Shown here: one piece after another, positions 1-9,246 of the stretch
How positions within the stretch are numbered: the stretch's first letter is position 1
How the letters are laid out: the number at the start of each line of letters is the position of its first letter
Origin: Staphylococcus cohnii subsp. cohnii
GTDB lineage: Bacteria > Bacillota > Bacilli > Staphylococcales > Staphylococcaceae
Reading direction: 5' to 3'
NCBI RefSeq assembly: GCF_002902365.1
Contig: NZ_PPQC01000048.1
Coordinates: forward strand, 1-48,751
DNA: 48,751 nucleotides
The notes under the pieces: model-generated
Seen by the model: the letters and a program-made list of their open reading frames with translations, nothing else
Told to the model about the DNA's origin: nothing
The model's database searches: none
Position numbers and translations under genes: made by a program

Positions 1-419
1 CCTCTTAAAGCTTCTTTATAGGCAGTTGCTGATTGAGGATCACCAGATGGTGGAGATACAAAGTGACTGATTGGTTCAGCTGCTCCCCAGAATACTAAAC
101 CAATTCCCATACCAGCACTAAATAGCATCGCAAACCATGAAATTGTGTTAAATTCTGGTTTATCTTCAGGTTTACCCAATTTCAATTTTCCAATTGGACT
201 AAATATCAAGAAGACACAGAAGAATATCATTAGAGCTACAATAACCATATAATACCAACCAAAGTATTCAGTAATCCAACCAGTAATATTTGTCCCTATT
301 GAATTAAACTGATTTGGAAATATTGCACCTAACAATACAACTATTGCGGTAATAATAATACTATAAGTAAAAACAGAGGACAGTTTCTTCCCACTAGCAT
401 TATGTTGTTTATTTTCCAA
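1..419 (-). CDS. BCCT-family glycine betaine/choline transporter, N-terminal part (cut by window edge)
   Basis: Reading the minus strand from a TTG at 419 gives about 139 codons open to the window edge. The start begins MENKQHNASGKK and is preceded by a strong ribosome binding site (aagggagg, 429-436) at nine bases. The first hydrophobic helix follows, and further on is the stretch GMGIGLVFWGAAEP, the hallmark of betaine/choline/carnitine transporters; the usual start of the next loop (HFVSPP) is also present. The family imports osmoprotectants with Na+ or H+ through 12 membrane helices; only about the first three are inside the window, so the substrate cannot be told. It could be OpuD-, BetL- or CudT-like. 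Confidence 0.85.
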   Translation of the reverse strand, partial: MENKQHNASGKKLSSVFTYSIIITAIVVLLGAIFPNQFNSIGTNITGWITEYFGWYYMVIVALMIFFCVFLIFSPIGKLKLGKPEDKPEFNTISWFAMLFSAGMGIGLVFWGAAEPISHFVSPPSGDPQSATAYKEALR

Positions 420-635
420 AATTAGTAACCTCCCTTATAATTGAACATTAGGCAGAATAACAGACTTTATATATTAAAACAACAGCACTAATGTTTCTTT
501 TAATATATATTGTGATGCTAAAGCCGTCATAAAAGGATTACAAAACTAAACATAAAAATTCAATATTTCTATAAATATATTTATTAAAGTTGAATTCATT
601 AACTTTAAAATAAACTTGCTCATGTTTTAATTTAA

Positions 636-678
636 AAAATAAAAAACTAGAAAGTAATTTTAACCATTACTTTCTAGT
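636..678 (-). terminator. Rho-independent terminator after the universal stress gene
   Basis: A perfect 12-bp stem (actagaaagtaa 646-657 / 667-678) with a nine-base loop. On the minus strand it is followed by a long T-rich run. It lies about 80 bases beyond the stop of the uspA-like gene. The remainder of the 420-757 gap is AT-rich and shows no gene. Confidence 0.75.
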
Positions 679-757
679 CTAAAATATGATGTTTTTTATG
701 AGGAAACATAACGCTCATCGCTACAATAAAAGCATTTCAATACTTTATACTTCAATA

Positions 758-1189
758 TTATTTCACTATAAGTACTGGTATAGGACTTCTTTTAGCAACT
801 TTATGTGTTACATCTCCAAGTACATGTTTGATATCTATACTTACGCGATGGTTACTCATTACAACTAAATCAAAATCGCCTACATCCGTATCTCCAAAAC
901 TGATTCTCTCAAGTATGGTATCTTTTACAGGCCCAAATTCGATGGCTACTTTATAATTAATACCTTGCTCTTTTAATTTTTCAAGAAATGGAGAAAGTTC
1001 TTCTTCTTTTTCTTTAATAATATCTTCTTTATGTTTATTTTCATAACGTACACTCGCCAATAAATCATTTTCAGTCATGACATTATGAACAACTACAGTA
1101 GAATCTTCTCCAACTAATTTCGCTAAGTTTTCGGGAATGTTATCGAAATCATTTTCAAAAGAGTATGGTAGTAAAATATTTTTATACAT
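758..1189 (-). CDS. Universal stress protein (UspA family)
   Basis: 143 residues, the normal length of a single-domain Usp protein. The N-terminus MYKNILLPYSF is the typical first beta strand of the fold, and the C-terminal part has FDLVVMSNHRV followed by GDVTHKVAKRSPIPVLIV, the characteristic Usp ending with a loosely kept ATP-binding loop. The start ATG at 1189 has a good ribosome site (aaaggtga). Staphylococci carry several such genes; their exact role in starvation or anaerobic survival is not defined by sequence. It stands alone between glpT and the BCCT transporter, with its own terminator. The 403-base gap upstream (1190-1592) holds only its promoter region and the glpT terminator. 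Confidence 0.85.
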   Translation of the reverse strand: MYKNILLPYSFENDFDNIPENLAKLVGEDSTVVVHNVMTENDLLASVRYENKHKEDIIKEKEEELSPFLEKLKEQGINYKVAIEFGPVKDTILERISFGDTDVGDFDLVVMSNHRVSIDIKHVLGDVTHKVAKRSPIPVLIVK

Positions 1190-1517
1190 AATAAATCACC
1201 TTTCTTAATTAAACTATTGCAAAACAGTCTCATGTAGTTTTGCTCGTTTAAATATATTTTTGGTGCCTTAATGCGTATTTTACTAGTGAAACAACTGAAG
1301 TATTGAGCAACTTTTTGCATTAAATCAATGATGTACCCATACCATAAAAAATTTTTAGTGTACTTACTTATTATTTAATTACCACAATTTTATATAAATT
1401 ATTCATTTATTAATGAAATATTTCATTTTTTCATATTCAGCACTTCAAAGTACTTATGGCTTGTTAATTACATACACAAATAGCAACTACATTAATGATT
1501 TCAAAAATAGATTTCTT

Positions 1518-1573
1518 TTTAAAAAATAGACATGACTATGAAATCAAAATCATCCCTTTGCTCTCATAGTCAC
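1518..1573 (-). terminator. Terminator after glpT
   Basis: Inverted repeat tgactatga (1533-1541) / tcatagtca (1564-1572), followed on the minus strand by a T-rich tract. It lies 20 bases past the glpT stop codon. Confidence 0.7.
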
Positions 1574-1592
1574 GCCTTATAATGCTTATTTA

Positions 1593-2951
1593 TTAATGTA
1601 ATTGTTCTTGGCCTCGTTTATTCCAAGTTAAAATAAAGCTTAACATCGCTAAAATACTAATAATTGTTAATAAGACAAAACCAAAATCCCATCCAAAATG
1701 TTGTACGACAAAACCTAAAACAATGTTTGCCATCACAGCACCAAATAAGTAACCAAATAGACCTGTTAGACCTGCAGCTGTTCCGGCTGCTTTTTTAGGT
1801 ACATAATCTAATGCTTGTAAACCAATCAACATTACTGGGCCATAGATTAAAAACCCAATTGCAATTAGTGATAAATTGTCTAACCATGCATGACCTGGAG
1901 GATTCAACCAATAAATCAACACAAAGATTGTCACGCCAAGCATAAAGAAGAAACCTGCAGGACCACGACGTCCTTTAAATACTTTATCGGAAATATAACC
2001 GCAAAGTAGTGTACCTGGAATGCCTGCCCATTCGTAAAGGAAATAAGCCCAACCTGATTCACTTAAATTAAATTGCTTTTCTTCACTTAAATAAGTAGGT
2101 GCCCAATCTAACACACCATAACGTACAAAATAGACAAAAATATTAGCAAAAGCAATGGCCCATACCCATTTGTTATTCAATACATATTTAAACAATATCT
2201 CTTTTGTTGTTAACTCTGTTTCAAGTGTCTCATGTGACGTCGTAGAATAATCTTTGTTATAGCGTTCAATAGGAGGTAAACCTTGTGATTGAGGTGTATC
2301 TCTAATTAAGCCATATGCAATAATTGCGATGACAATTGCCAGTAATCCTGGATATATAAATACGCCTTCAAATCCTCTTAAATAACCAAAATTATAAAGG
2401 GCAGTCATAGATATTCCCCAAGTTGCGATCGGTGCCATTAAACCTCCACCAACATTATGAGCCACGTTCCAAATAGACGTTTTACTACCACGTTCACTAA
2501 CACTAAACCAGTGCACAAGTACACGTCCTGATGGCGGCCATCCCATACCTTGAAACCATCCATTTAGAAATAACATAATAAACATGATTGTTATACTAGA
2601 AGTAAAAAATGGTACAAATCCTAATAATAAATTAACAATTGCCGTAAGCATCAAACCTAAAGTTAAAAATACACGCGCATTACTGCGATCACTTACGGTT
2701 CCCATTACAAATTTACTAAATCCATAAGCGATTGAAATCGCTGATAGCGCAATACCAAGCTCTCCTTTACTGAAACCATCTTCAATTAATGAAGGCATTG
2801 CTAATGAAAAGTTTTTCCTCAGCAAATAGTAACCCGCATAACCGATAAAAATACCTAAAAAAACCTGTAACCGTAACTTTTTATATGTATCATCTACCTT
2901 TTCAGACGGTAAAGGATCCACATGTTTTGCTGGCTTTAAAAAACGAAACAT
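1593..2951 (-). CDS. glpT: Glycerol-3-phosphate:phosphate antiporter
   Basis: 452-residue major-facilitator protein with about 12 predicted membrane helices. It exchanges external glycerol-3-phosphate for internal phosphate, and this family is also the route for fosfomycin entry. The residues that define GlpT rather than hexose-phosphate UhpT are visible: YYLLRKNFSLAMP near residue 45 (substrate arginine), GMGWPPSGR-VHWF and WNVAHNVGGG in the middle (conserved histidine), and FVRYGVLDWAPTYL, which carries the second substrate arginine. Length equals that of staphylococcal GlpT. Monocistronic, with its own terminator. No intact catabolite-response site was seen in the upstream gap. Confidence 0.93.
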   Translation of the reverse strand: MFRFLKPAKHVDPLPSEKVDDTYKKLRLQVFLGIFIGYAGYYLLRKNFSLAMPSLIEDGFSKGELGIALSAISIAYGFSKFVMGTVSDRSNARVFLTLGLMLTAIVNLLLGFVPFFTSSITIMFIMLFLNGWFQGMGWPPSGRVLVHWFSVSERGSKTSIWNVAHNVGGGLMAPIATWGISMTALYNFGYLRGFEGVFIYPGLLAIVIAIIAYGLIRDTPQSQGLPPIERYNKDYSTTSHETLETELTTKEILFKYVLNNKWVWAIAFANIFVYFVRYGVLDWAPTYLSEEKQFNLSESGWAYFLYEWAGIPGTLLCGYISDKVFKGRRGPAGFFFMLGVTIFVLIYWLNPPGHAWLDNLSLIAIGFLIYGPVMLIGLQALDYVPKKAAGTAAGLTGLFGYLFGAVMANIVLGFVVQHFGWDFGFVLLTIISILAMLSFILTWNKRGQEQLH

Positions 2952-3129
2952 ACAATCACCCCTAAATTAGCAATTATTTTTCTTAACATTTTATTTACAA
3001 ATTATTTACTTAATATTAATATTTCCCAGTTGGTAAAGCAATACTATTATTAAGATTTGAATATTATTATTGTAAGAAATAATATTTACTAGGCCGTGGG
3101 GGATACGATTGCAATAAACAAAGATTTCA

Positions 3130-3177
3130 TAAATAAAACACCTCATAGTTATGATAAATCTTTAACTACAAGGTGTT
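3130..3177 (-). terminator. Terminator after the XRE regulator
   Basis: Nested inverted repeat: aacacct (3137-3143) / aggtgtt (3171-3177) and inner tagtta / taacta, with T-rich sequence following on the minus strand. It sits 15 bases beyond the stop codon of the regulator gene. Confidence 0.65.
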
Positions 3178-3191
3178 ATGAAAAGTAACTA

Positions 3192-3758
3192 TTACAATAC
3201 ATCAAAAAAGTGCATGCTTAATAGCATAATGATAATAAATAATCCGACGCACAGTATAAAACTGTACATAGAAGTTACAGTATTACGCAATTTACTACTA
3301 TAAACATCGTTAGGGTCTTTCCCATGCATAAAAGCAACTATCCTATCATACGTTTGTATTCTATACGATTTTTTTAAAGCTTCTACTTTAAATGATGCAA
3401 TAATCATAGTTATTAAGAGTATAATTTCAGCTGAAATCCATAATGCCGTCCAATAGTAGAGGGTTGGACCTGCTAAAATTGCGGATAATAACATAGGCCA
3501 AAACATTAAATGACTCCATAAATTAAATTTGCTCTGTTTTAACTTTTGTTCCATAATCTCTATGTCTCCTTTAACTAAATTATCTAAAGAAACTTGAAAC
3601 AAAGAACTAAGCATTAACAAATTATGTATATCTGGATAACTTTTATCATTTTCCCAATTTGAAATTGTTTGTCGTGAAACATACAATTTTGCAGCTAATG
3701 CTTCTTGTGATAAATGGTCACGCTGTCTAAAAAATTTAATTTGATTACCTATGTTCAT
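3192..3758 (-). CDS. XRE-family helix-turn-helix regulator with C-terminal membrane segments
   Basis: 188 residues. Residues 1-60 are a Cro/CI-type HTH: MNIGNQIKFFRQRDHLSQEALAAKLYVSRQTISNWEN, with the usual LSQEALA and SRQTISNWE helices. The rest is different: hydrophobic stretches around residues 85-125 (two likely membrane helices) and 163-187 (one more), joined by a basic linker. The DNA-binding head would therefore be tethered to the membrane; a sensory role is an inference. Good ribosome site (aaaggag, eight bases). Such HTH-membrane proteins are common in Firmicutes but their signals are mostly unknown. No obvious target gene adjoins; it reads the same way as cstA upstream and glpT downstream. 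Confidence 0.8.
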   Translation of the reverse strand: MNIGNQIKFFRQRDHLSQEALAAKLYVSRQTISNWENDKSYPDIHNLLMLSSLFQVSLDNLVKGDIEIMEQKLKQSKFNLWSHLMFWPMLLSAILAGPTLYYWTALWISAEIILLITMIIASFKVEALKKSYRIQTYDRIVAFMHGKDPNDVYSSKLRNTVTSMYSFILCVGLFIIIMLLSMHFFDVL

Positions 3759-4028
3759 TTGCCAAGCTCCTTTAACTTGAGACTATAGTGTGATTCTATT
3801 TTAGACTACCAAATTGTATTGACATGCGCACATTTAATTATGCAAAAAGTTTTTGTCATATATATAGCGCTTTTTTTAGACTTCCCTCAGACTTACATGA
3901 AATAAGAATAAGAGTAAGACCGCAACTAAATCATACTTTTAATCACGTATCTTACTCCTATCATTATTATTATTTAATTAACCTGTGTCATAGCATTAAG
4001 AAACCAGCATCCCATCATAAATTTATAT

Positions 4029-5489
4029 TTACGTCACAGTTTGCTGTTGTTGATATGGTATAGGATGATCTAATTCAAATGAAGCACCTGCAGTAATTTT
4101 TTTATATTGATAAGTAAAGTAGCCAATCCATAAAATTGTGAATATAAACGCGAGTCCATAACTTAAATTAAGATCCAGACCTAAACCTATCTTCTGACTT
4201 AAAATATAAGTAAAAATATTCCAAGTCATAAAGACTGCCGGAATTGCAGCCACCCAAAAATTCTTTTTCGCGATAAGTAAGTACATTGCACCTACCCATA
4301 AAGCGACAACAGCTGTAGTTTGGTTTGCCCATGAAAAATAGCGCCATAAAATGGTAAAGTCTACCTGAGTCAAACCAAAACTTACGACAAATAATGGTGC
4401 AGCTACGATCACTCTTTTTAACATACTATGCTGACCATAATTTAAATAATCAGCTATAATCATACGTGCACTACGGAAAGATGTATCACCACTTGTAATT
4501 GGTAAGACAATCACACCCAGTACTGCAATCGTACCAAACACAGAACCCAATAATAGATGTGATGCTTCACTTACAACAAGCGCCGCTTCCCCACGTGCTA
4601 AAACATCACTTAATCCACTATATCCATTAAATAAACTCATGCCTGCAGCTGCCCAAATCATTGCTATAATACCTTCTGCAATCATCATTCCATAGAATAT
4701 AAAACGACCATTTTTCTCTTTGTTTGTCGTTCTCGAAATAATAGGTGTTTGTGTAGCATGAAAACCAGATAAAGCACCACAAGTAATTGTAAAAAATAGT
4801 AGTGGAAATATAGGAGCGCCATCTGGATGCATATTTTTCAAATTAATTTCAGGTATCGGTGCACCTGTTTGAATAAGACGGAAACCTATACCTACTGCAC
4901 TAATTAATAACAATGCACCGAAAATTGGATAAATGCGACCAATGATTTTGTCTATAGGTAAAATTGTAGACAAAATATAATAAACAAAAATGACAAAGAT
5001 AATGATACCTAATGCGATTCGTCCATCTAATAAATTATGTAGTAACAATGCTGGACTTGTTACAAAAACTGTTCCAGTTAGCAATAATAATAAGATTGAG
5101 AAGATATTTACAAAGTGTTTCATGACCTGACCTAAAAATTTACCAGCAAGTTCCGGTAAATGTGCCCCTTTATTTCGAATTGAAATCATGCCAGTCAAAT
5201 AATCATGTACTGCACCTGCAAAAATACATCCCACAACAATCCATATAAATGCTACAGGTCCATATAATGCCCCCATAATCGGTCCGAAAATCGGTCCTAC
5301 ACCTGCAATGTTCAATAGTTGAATGAGTGAATTTGATGACGTCTTCATAGGTAAATAATCGACATTATCGCGTTGATTATATGCTGGTGTTGGTCTATCT
5401 TGTTTCGTTCCAAACATTTTGTCGATATACTTCCCATAAGTGAAATAACCTATAACTAATAAAATAATAGATACAATAAACGTTACCAT
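4029..5489 (-). CDS. cstA: CstA-family peptide/pyruvate transporter (short form)
   Basis: 486 residues with about 14 hydrophobic helices. The N-terminal half is clearly the CstA domain: YFTYGKYIDKMFG, then LIQLLNIAGVGPIFGPIMGALYGP, HDYLTGMISIRNKG and later SGFHATQTPIISRT. E. coli CstA and BtsT are about 700 residues; this is the shorter form common in Gram-positives. The family is tied to carbon starvation, and members carry peptides or pyruvate; which substrate applies here is unknown. A cre-like site lies just upstream of the start, in line with CcpA repression on rich sugar. The 270-base gap after the gene shows only a weak inverted repeat (gagtaaga / tcttactc). Confidence 0.87.
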   Translation of the reverse strand: MVTFIVSIILLVIGYFTYGKYIDKMFGTKQDRPTPAYNQRDNVDYLPMKTSSNSLIQLLNIAGVGPIFGPIMGALYGPVAFIWIVVGCIFAGAVHDYLTGMISIRNKGAHLPELAGKFLGQVMKHFVNIFSILLLLLTGTVFVTSPALLLHNLLDGRIALGIIIFVIFVYYILSTILPIDKIIGRIYPIFGALLLISAVGIGFRLIQTGAPIPEINLKNMHPDGAPIFPLLFFTITCGALSGFHATQTPIISRTTNKEKNGRFIFYGMMIAEGIIAMIWAAAGMSLFNGYSGLSDVLARGEAALVVSEASHLLLGSVFGTIAVLGVIVLPITSGDTSFRSARMIIADYLNYGQHSMLKRVIVAAPLFVVSFGLTQVDFTILWRYFSWANQTTAVVALWVGAMYLLIAKKNFWVAAIPAVFMTWNIFTYILSQKIGLGLDLNLSYGLAFIFTILWIGYFTYQYKKITAGASFELDHPIPYQQQQTVT

Positions 5490-5512
5490 TTTAACATCCC
5501 CTTTTAATAATA

Positions 5513-5528
5513 TGTAAGCGTTTTCTTA
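5513..5528 (-). promoter_or_regulatory. Putative CcpA catabolite-response element (cre) upstream of cstA
   Basis: On the minus strand the site reads aagaaaacgcttacat, matching the cre consensus WTGAAARCGYTTTCWN at 14 of 16 positions by eye. It lies about 25 bases before the cstA start codon, where CcpA binding would block transcription. Confidence 0.5.
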
Positions 5529-5669
5529 ATTTAATCACATATTTTATTATTCTACAATCCTGTAAATGTTTTTTTATTTAATTATTTTTAATTTTTGAGG
5601 AATATAAAATAAAATAAATTTTTAAAATAATCTTTACATTTATATGATATCTGACTGATTAACACTTAT

Positions 5670-5722
5670 AATAAATAAAAAAAGTACAACTTCGTTTAAA
5701 TTTAAACGAAGTTGTACTTTTT
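5670..5722 (-). terminator. Terminator after noc (44-bp perfect palindrome)
   Basis: Positions 5679-5722 form a perfect inverted repeat of two 22-base arms (core agtacaacttcgttt). Minus-strand transcription ends in a T run. It closes the noc-side operon and lies 32 bases past the stop codon. Confidence 0.8.
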
Positions 5723-5754
5723 GGATAAGCTATATATTCAATTAAACTCAACTT

Positions 5755-6591
5755 TTATTTTTTATAAAGCTTAATTTTTATTTCATAATAATCATCATGG
5801 TCTTTAGCTTGATGTTCAAACTTGATGCCACTTTTTTCAATTTCTTCTAAACTTTTGCCTACCGCTTCACGTGCATCTGTTAAGTCTTTTTCAAATGCAA
5901 AACTTTGCGCTTTCACTTTTTCAGGGCCGACTTTTTGTTTTACTCTAGCTTCAGTTTGTTTCACGTTTAACTTTTGGCTTATAATCGTTTCCACTAATGT
6001 TTCTTGATCTTCATCTGATAAACTTAGCATCGCACGTGCATGACGTTCTGTAACTTTGCCTTCACGTAAACGTTCTATCACTTTTGGCGCTAATTTTAGT
6101 AATCTCAATTTATTTGCTATAAAACTTTGACTTTTACCTACACTTTTAGCTAATTCACTTTGTGTAGTATCACCTAGTTCTAAAAGTTTTTTATAAGCTT
6201 CTGCCTCTTCTACAACAGATAAATTTTCACGTTGGATATTTTCTATTAAAGCAACCACTGCAGTTTCTTCATCACCTAAATCTCTGATAATGACATCTGC
6301 GTATGTCTTATTCAACGATTGTAAGGCTCTAAATCTACGCTCTCCAGCAATGATTTCAAACATATCCTCTTCTATCGGACGTACTACAATCGGTTGTAAC
6401 AATCCATGCTCATCTATTGATTCTGCGAGTTCTTTAATCTTATTTGGCTCAAATACTTGTCTTGGTTGATAACGATTTGGCACAATACGTTCAGTATGAA
6501 TAGATTCAACACTATTATGATCCTCTTCAATATAACCAACAATGTCATCTTTATTTTTCAAACCAAATAATTTAGAAAAAGGTTTCTTCAT
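5755..6591 (-). CDS. noc: Nucleoid occlusion protein Noc (ParB family)
   Basis: 278 residues. ParB-type N-terminal domain with IVPNRYQPR, the CTP-binding GERRFRA motif near residue 85 and ENIQRE near 117; then the KSVGKSQSFIANKLRLLKL helix-turn-helix and a C-terminal dimerisation domain. Noc binds dispersed chromosomal sites, spreads with CTP and blocks division over unsegregated DNA; in staphylococci it has also been linked to limiting replication initiation. No Soj/ParA partner is present beside it, and the position next to rsmG is the Noc position, so Spo0J/ParB is unlikely. Start ATG is preceded by gagggag. Confidence 0.95.
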   Translation of the reverse strand: MKKPFSKLFGLKNKDDIVGYIEEDHNSVESIHTERIVPNRYQPRQVFEPNKIKELAESIDEHGLLQPIVVRPIEEDMFEIIAGERRFRALQSLNKTYADVIIRDLGDEETAVVALIENIQRENLSVVEEAEAYKKLLELGDTTQSELAKSVGKSQSFIANKLRLLKLAPKVIERLREGKVTERHARAMLSLSDEDQETLVETIISQKLNVKQTEARVKQKVGPEKVKAQSFAFEKDLTDAREAVGKSLEEIEKSGIKFEHQAKDHDDYYEIKIKLYKK

Positions 6592-6626
6592 ATTTTATGC
6601 GCTCCCTCTAAATTAGTTGTATTAAA

Positions 6627-7352
6627 TCACTTTTCTTTTTCAAGTAATGGAGACTTATTGGGCATTCCTGGTTTTCTTGGATATTTCTTTGGTGTCTCAC
6701 TTCTCTTATCAATCTTGATCATTTGCCTTTCACCAGCATCTTCTGGTAATTCATATGAAATGACATCCTGAAGTTTACCACCGAGGACTCCTATACCAAA
6801 ACGCGCTTCTTCCAACTCTTCTTCGCCTTTAGCTGATTTTAAAGCAATGAATTGTCCACCCTTTTTAACTAACGGTAAACACAATTCGCTTAATACGGAA
6901 AGTCTAGCAACTGCACGTGCAGTTACAATATCATAAGACGCCCTGTAGTCTCCCTTCCCGTAAATTTCTGCGCGATCATGTACAAAATTCACATTTTCTA
7001 AATCTAATGCTTCTGCTAATTGATTTAAAAAATGGATGCGTTTATTTAATGAATCTACAATTGTAATTTTTAAATTAGGATAAATAATTTTTAATGGAAT
7101 ACTTGGAAAACCAGCACCAGCACCAATATCACAAAATGTTAGCTCTTGTGTCAAATCCGTATAAAAACTTAGTGCAATGGAATCATAAAAATGTTTCAAA
7201 TACACTTCATGTTCTTCAGTAATGCTTGTTAAATTCATTTTTTCATTCCATTCAACGAGCATTTGAAAATACGTTTGAAATTGATGTTGTTGTTTTTCTG
7301 TAAGTTCGATATCTTGTGTGCTGAGTTGCTCAGTTAACCATTTTACACTCAT
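6627..7352 (-). CDS. rsmG: 16S rRNA (guanine527-N7)-methyltransferase
   Basis: 241 residues, usual for GidB/RsmG. The SAM-binding motif appears as [17 protein letters not shown] around residues 70-85, followed by [10 protein letters not shown] and VTARAVARL. It methylates G527 of 16S rRNA; loss is known to give low-level streptomycin resistance. The start codon follows the mnmG stop by one base, and its ribosome site (aaagggtgg) is inside the mnmG end, so the two are translationally linked. Confidence 0.95.
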   Translation of the reverse strand: MSVKWLTEQLSTQDIELTEKQQHQFQTYFQMLVEWNEKMNLTSITEEHEVYLKHFYDSIALSFYTDLTQELTFCDIGAGAGFPSIPLKIIYPNLKITIVDSLNKRIHFLNQLAEALDLENVNFVHDRAEIYGKGDYRASYDIVTARAVARLSVLSELCLPLVKKGGQFIALKSAKGEEELEEARFGIGVLGGKLQDVISYELPEDAGERQMIKIDKRSETPKKYPRKPGMPNKSPLLEKEK

Positions 7353-7353
7353 C

Positions 7354-9231
7354 TTAATTTTCCACCCTTTGTATTTTACCTTGTTCTAGGAACACTAATA
7401 AGATCGAAATATCTGCAGGATTTACACCTGAAATCCGAGATGCTTGCGCAATATTTAACGGTTTAACTTCCGCTAATTTTTCGCGTGCTTCAGTCGCTAA
7501 ACTATCAACTTTACTATAATCTAAGTCTTCTGGAATTTTCTTTTCTTCCATACGTTTTACTTTTTCAACTTGCTGTAACGACTTATTGATATAGCCTTCA
7601 TATTTTGTCTGAATTTCTACTTGCTCTTCTACATCACTAGGTAATTGATTTTCTTCTTCTAAAATTTCTAGAATTAAATTATACGTCATTTCAGGTCTAC
7701 GCAATAATTCCAAGGCTAATATACCGTCTTTCAAGCGTGAACCGCCTTGCGCTTCAATAATTTCTTGTACACGTTCGTGCGGTTTTATTCTAATTTCATT
7801 TAAGCGTGCTTGTTCGTCTTTTATCATTTGACGTTTTTCATTGAAACGCGCATAACGTTCTTCAGAAATCATACCTAATTTATAACCTAAATCTGTTAAT
7901 CTTAAATCTGCATTGTCATGTCTTAATAATAAACGATATTCTGCACGAGATGTTAATAAACGATATGGTTCATTGGTACCTTTTGTTATAAGATCATCTA
8001 TTAAAACACCAATATAAGCGTCTGAACGGCTTAGGATGACTTCTTCCTCACCTAGTACTCTTGAGGCTGCGTTAATTCCAGCCATGATACCTTGTCCTGC
8101 CGCTTCTTCATAACCAGAAGTTCCGTTGATTTGTCCTGCAGTATATAAGTTTTTAATTTTTTTAGTTTCTAGTGTTGGCCACAGTTGTGTCGGTACAAGT
8201 GCATCATATTCAATTGCGTATCCTGCACGCATCATATCCGCTTTTTCTAAGCCTGGAATTGTTTCCAACATCTGACGTTGAACATGTTCAGGTAAGCTTG
8301 TTGATAAACCTTGGACATAAACTTCATTGGTATTTCTACCTTCTGGTTCTAAGAAAAGTTGATGTCTAGGCTTATCATTGAATCTTACAAATTTATCTTC
8401 AATTGATGGACAATATCTAGGTCCCGTACCTTTAATCATACCTGAATACATCGCAGATAAATGTAAATTATCATCTATAACTTGATGTGTTTCTCCATTG
8501 GTATATGTTAACCAACAAGGTAATTGATCTAAAATATATTCCGTTGTTTCAAAACTAAATGCTCTACCAACGTCGTCACCTGGTTGTATTTCTGTTTTAG
8601 AATAATCAATCGTTTTGGCATTAACACGCGGTGGTGTACCTGTTTTGAATCTCACTACTTCAAATCCGAGATTTCTAAGATTATCAGCTAGTGAAATAGA
8701 TGGTAATTGATGGTTTGGACCACTTGAATATTTCATGTTACCTAAAATGATTTCCCCACGTAAAAATGTACCAGTTGTAATAATGACTGCATCTGCCCAG
8801 TATTCTGTGCCGATATTCGTACGTACGCCTTTGATGACTTCATCTTCAATAATTAAGTCATCCACCATGCCTTGCATAATATCAAGGTTTGCTTCATCTT
8901 CAATTACTTTTTTCATTTCTTGTTGATAAAGTACTTTGTCAGCTTGTGCGCGAAGTGCTCTTACTGCTGGACCTTTGCCAGTGTTTAACATACGCATTTG
9001 GATATGCGTTTTATCGATTGTTTTCGCCATTTGGCCACCTAATGCGTCTATTTCACGAACTACTATTCCTTTAGCCGGGCCACCAACTGATGGGTTACAT
9101 GGCATGAATGCAATATTATCTAAATTTATTGTTAACATTAACGTTTTGGCACCACGTCTTGCTGAAGCAAGTCCAGCTTCAATACCAGCATGTCCGGCTC
9201 CAATTACTATTACATCATATTCTTGAGCCAT
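7354..9231 (-). CDS. mnmG: tRNA uridine-5-carboxymethylaminomethyl modification enzyme, FAD-binding subunit
   Basis: 625 residues, full length. An FAD-binding Rossmann motif GAGHAGIEA lies at residues 12-20, followed by the family motif [14 protein letters not shown] near 43-56 and [20 protein letters not shown] near 365-385. With MnmE it installs the cmnm5 group on the wobble uridine of several tRNAs. It lies 15 bases downstream of mnmE, with ribosome site aaaagggagg before the ATG, so they are clearly one transcript. Confidence 0.97.
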   Translation of the reverse strand: MAQEYDVIVIGAGHAGIEAGLASARRGAKTLMLTINLDNIAFMPCNPSVGGPAKGIVVREIDALGGQMAKTIDKTHIQMRMLNTGKGPAVRALRAQADKVLYQQEMKKVIEDEANLDIMQGMVDDLIIEDEVIKGVRTNIGTEYWADAVIITTGTFLRGEIILGNMKYSSGPNHQLPSISLADNLRNLGFEVVRFKTGTPPRVNAKTIDYSKTEIQPGDDVGRAFSFETTEYILDQLPCWLTYTNGETHQVIDDNLHLSAMYSGMIKGTGPRYCPSIEDKFVRFNDKPRHQLFLEPEGRNTNEVYVQGLSTSLPEHVQRQMLETIPGLEKADMMRAGYAIEYDALVPTQLWPTLETKKIKNLYTAGQINGTSGYEEAAGQGIMAGINAASRVLGEEEVILSRSDAYIGVLIDDLITKGTNEPYRLLTSRAEYRLLLRHDNADLRLTDLGYKLGMISEERYARFNEKRQMIKDEQARLNEIRIKPHERVQEIIEAQGGSRLKDGILALELLRRPEMTYNLILEILEEENQLPSDVEEQVEIQTKYEGYINKSLQQVEKVKRMEEKKIPEDLDYSKVDSLATEAREKLAEVKPLNIAQASRISGVNPADISILLVFLEQGKIQRVEN

Positions 9232-9246
9232 ACTTTTTCCTCCCTT

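Noticed and set aside
686..868. 60-codon open frame on the plus strand overlapping uspA
   Set aside because: It overlaps the opposite-strand stress protein and its terminator, has no ribosome site and no recognisable features.
1593..2951. Hexose-phosphate transporter UhpT
   Set aside because: The GWPPSGR, WNVAHNVGGG and RYGVLDW motifs match GlpT, not UhpT.
3824..4063. 79-codon plus-strand open frame between the XRE gene and cstA
   Set aside because: No good ribosome site, runs into the cstA end on the opposite strand, and its composition looks random.
5957..5972. Second parS site inside noc (tgtttcacgtttaact)
   Set aside because: Only about 13 of 16 positions match and the symmetric right arm is broken; kept only as a weak possibility.
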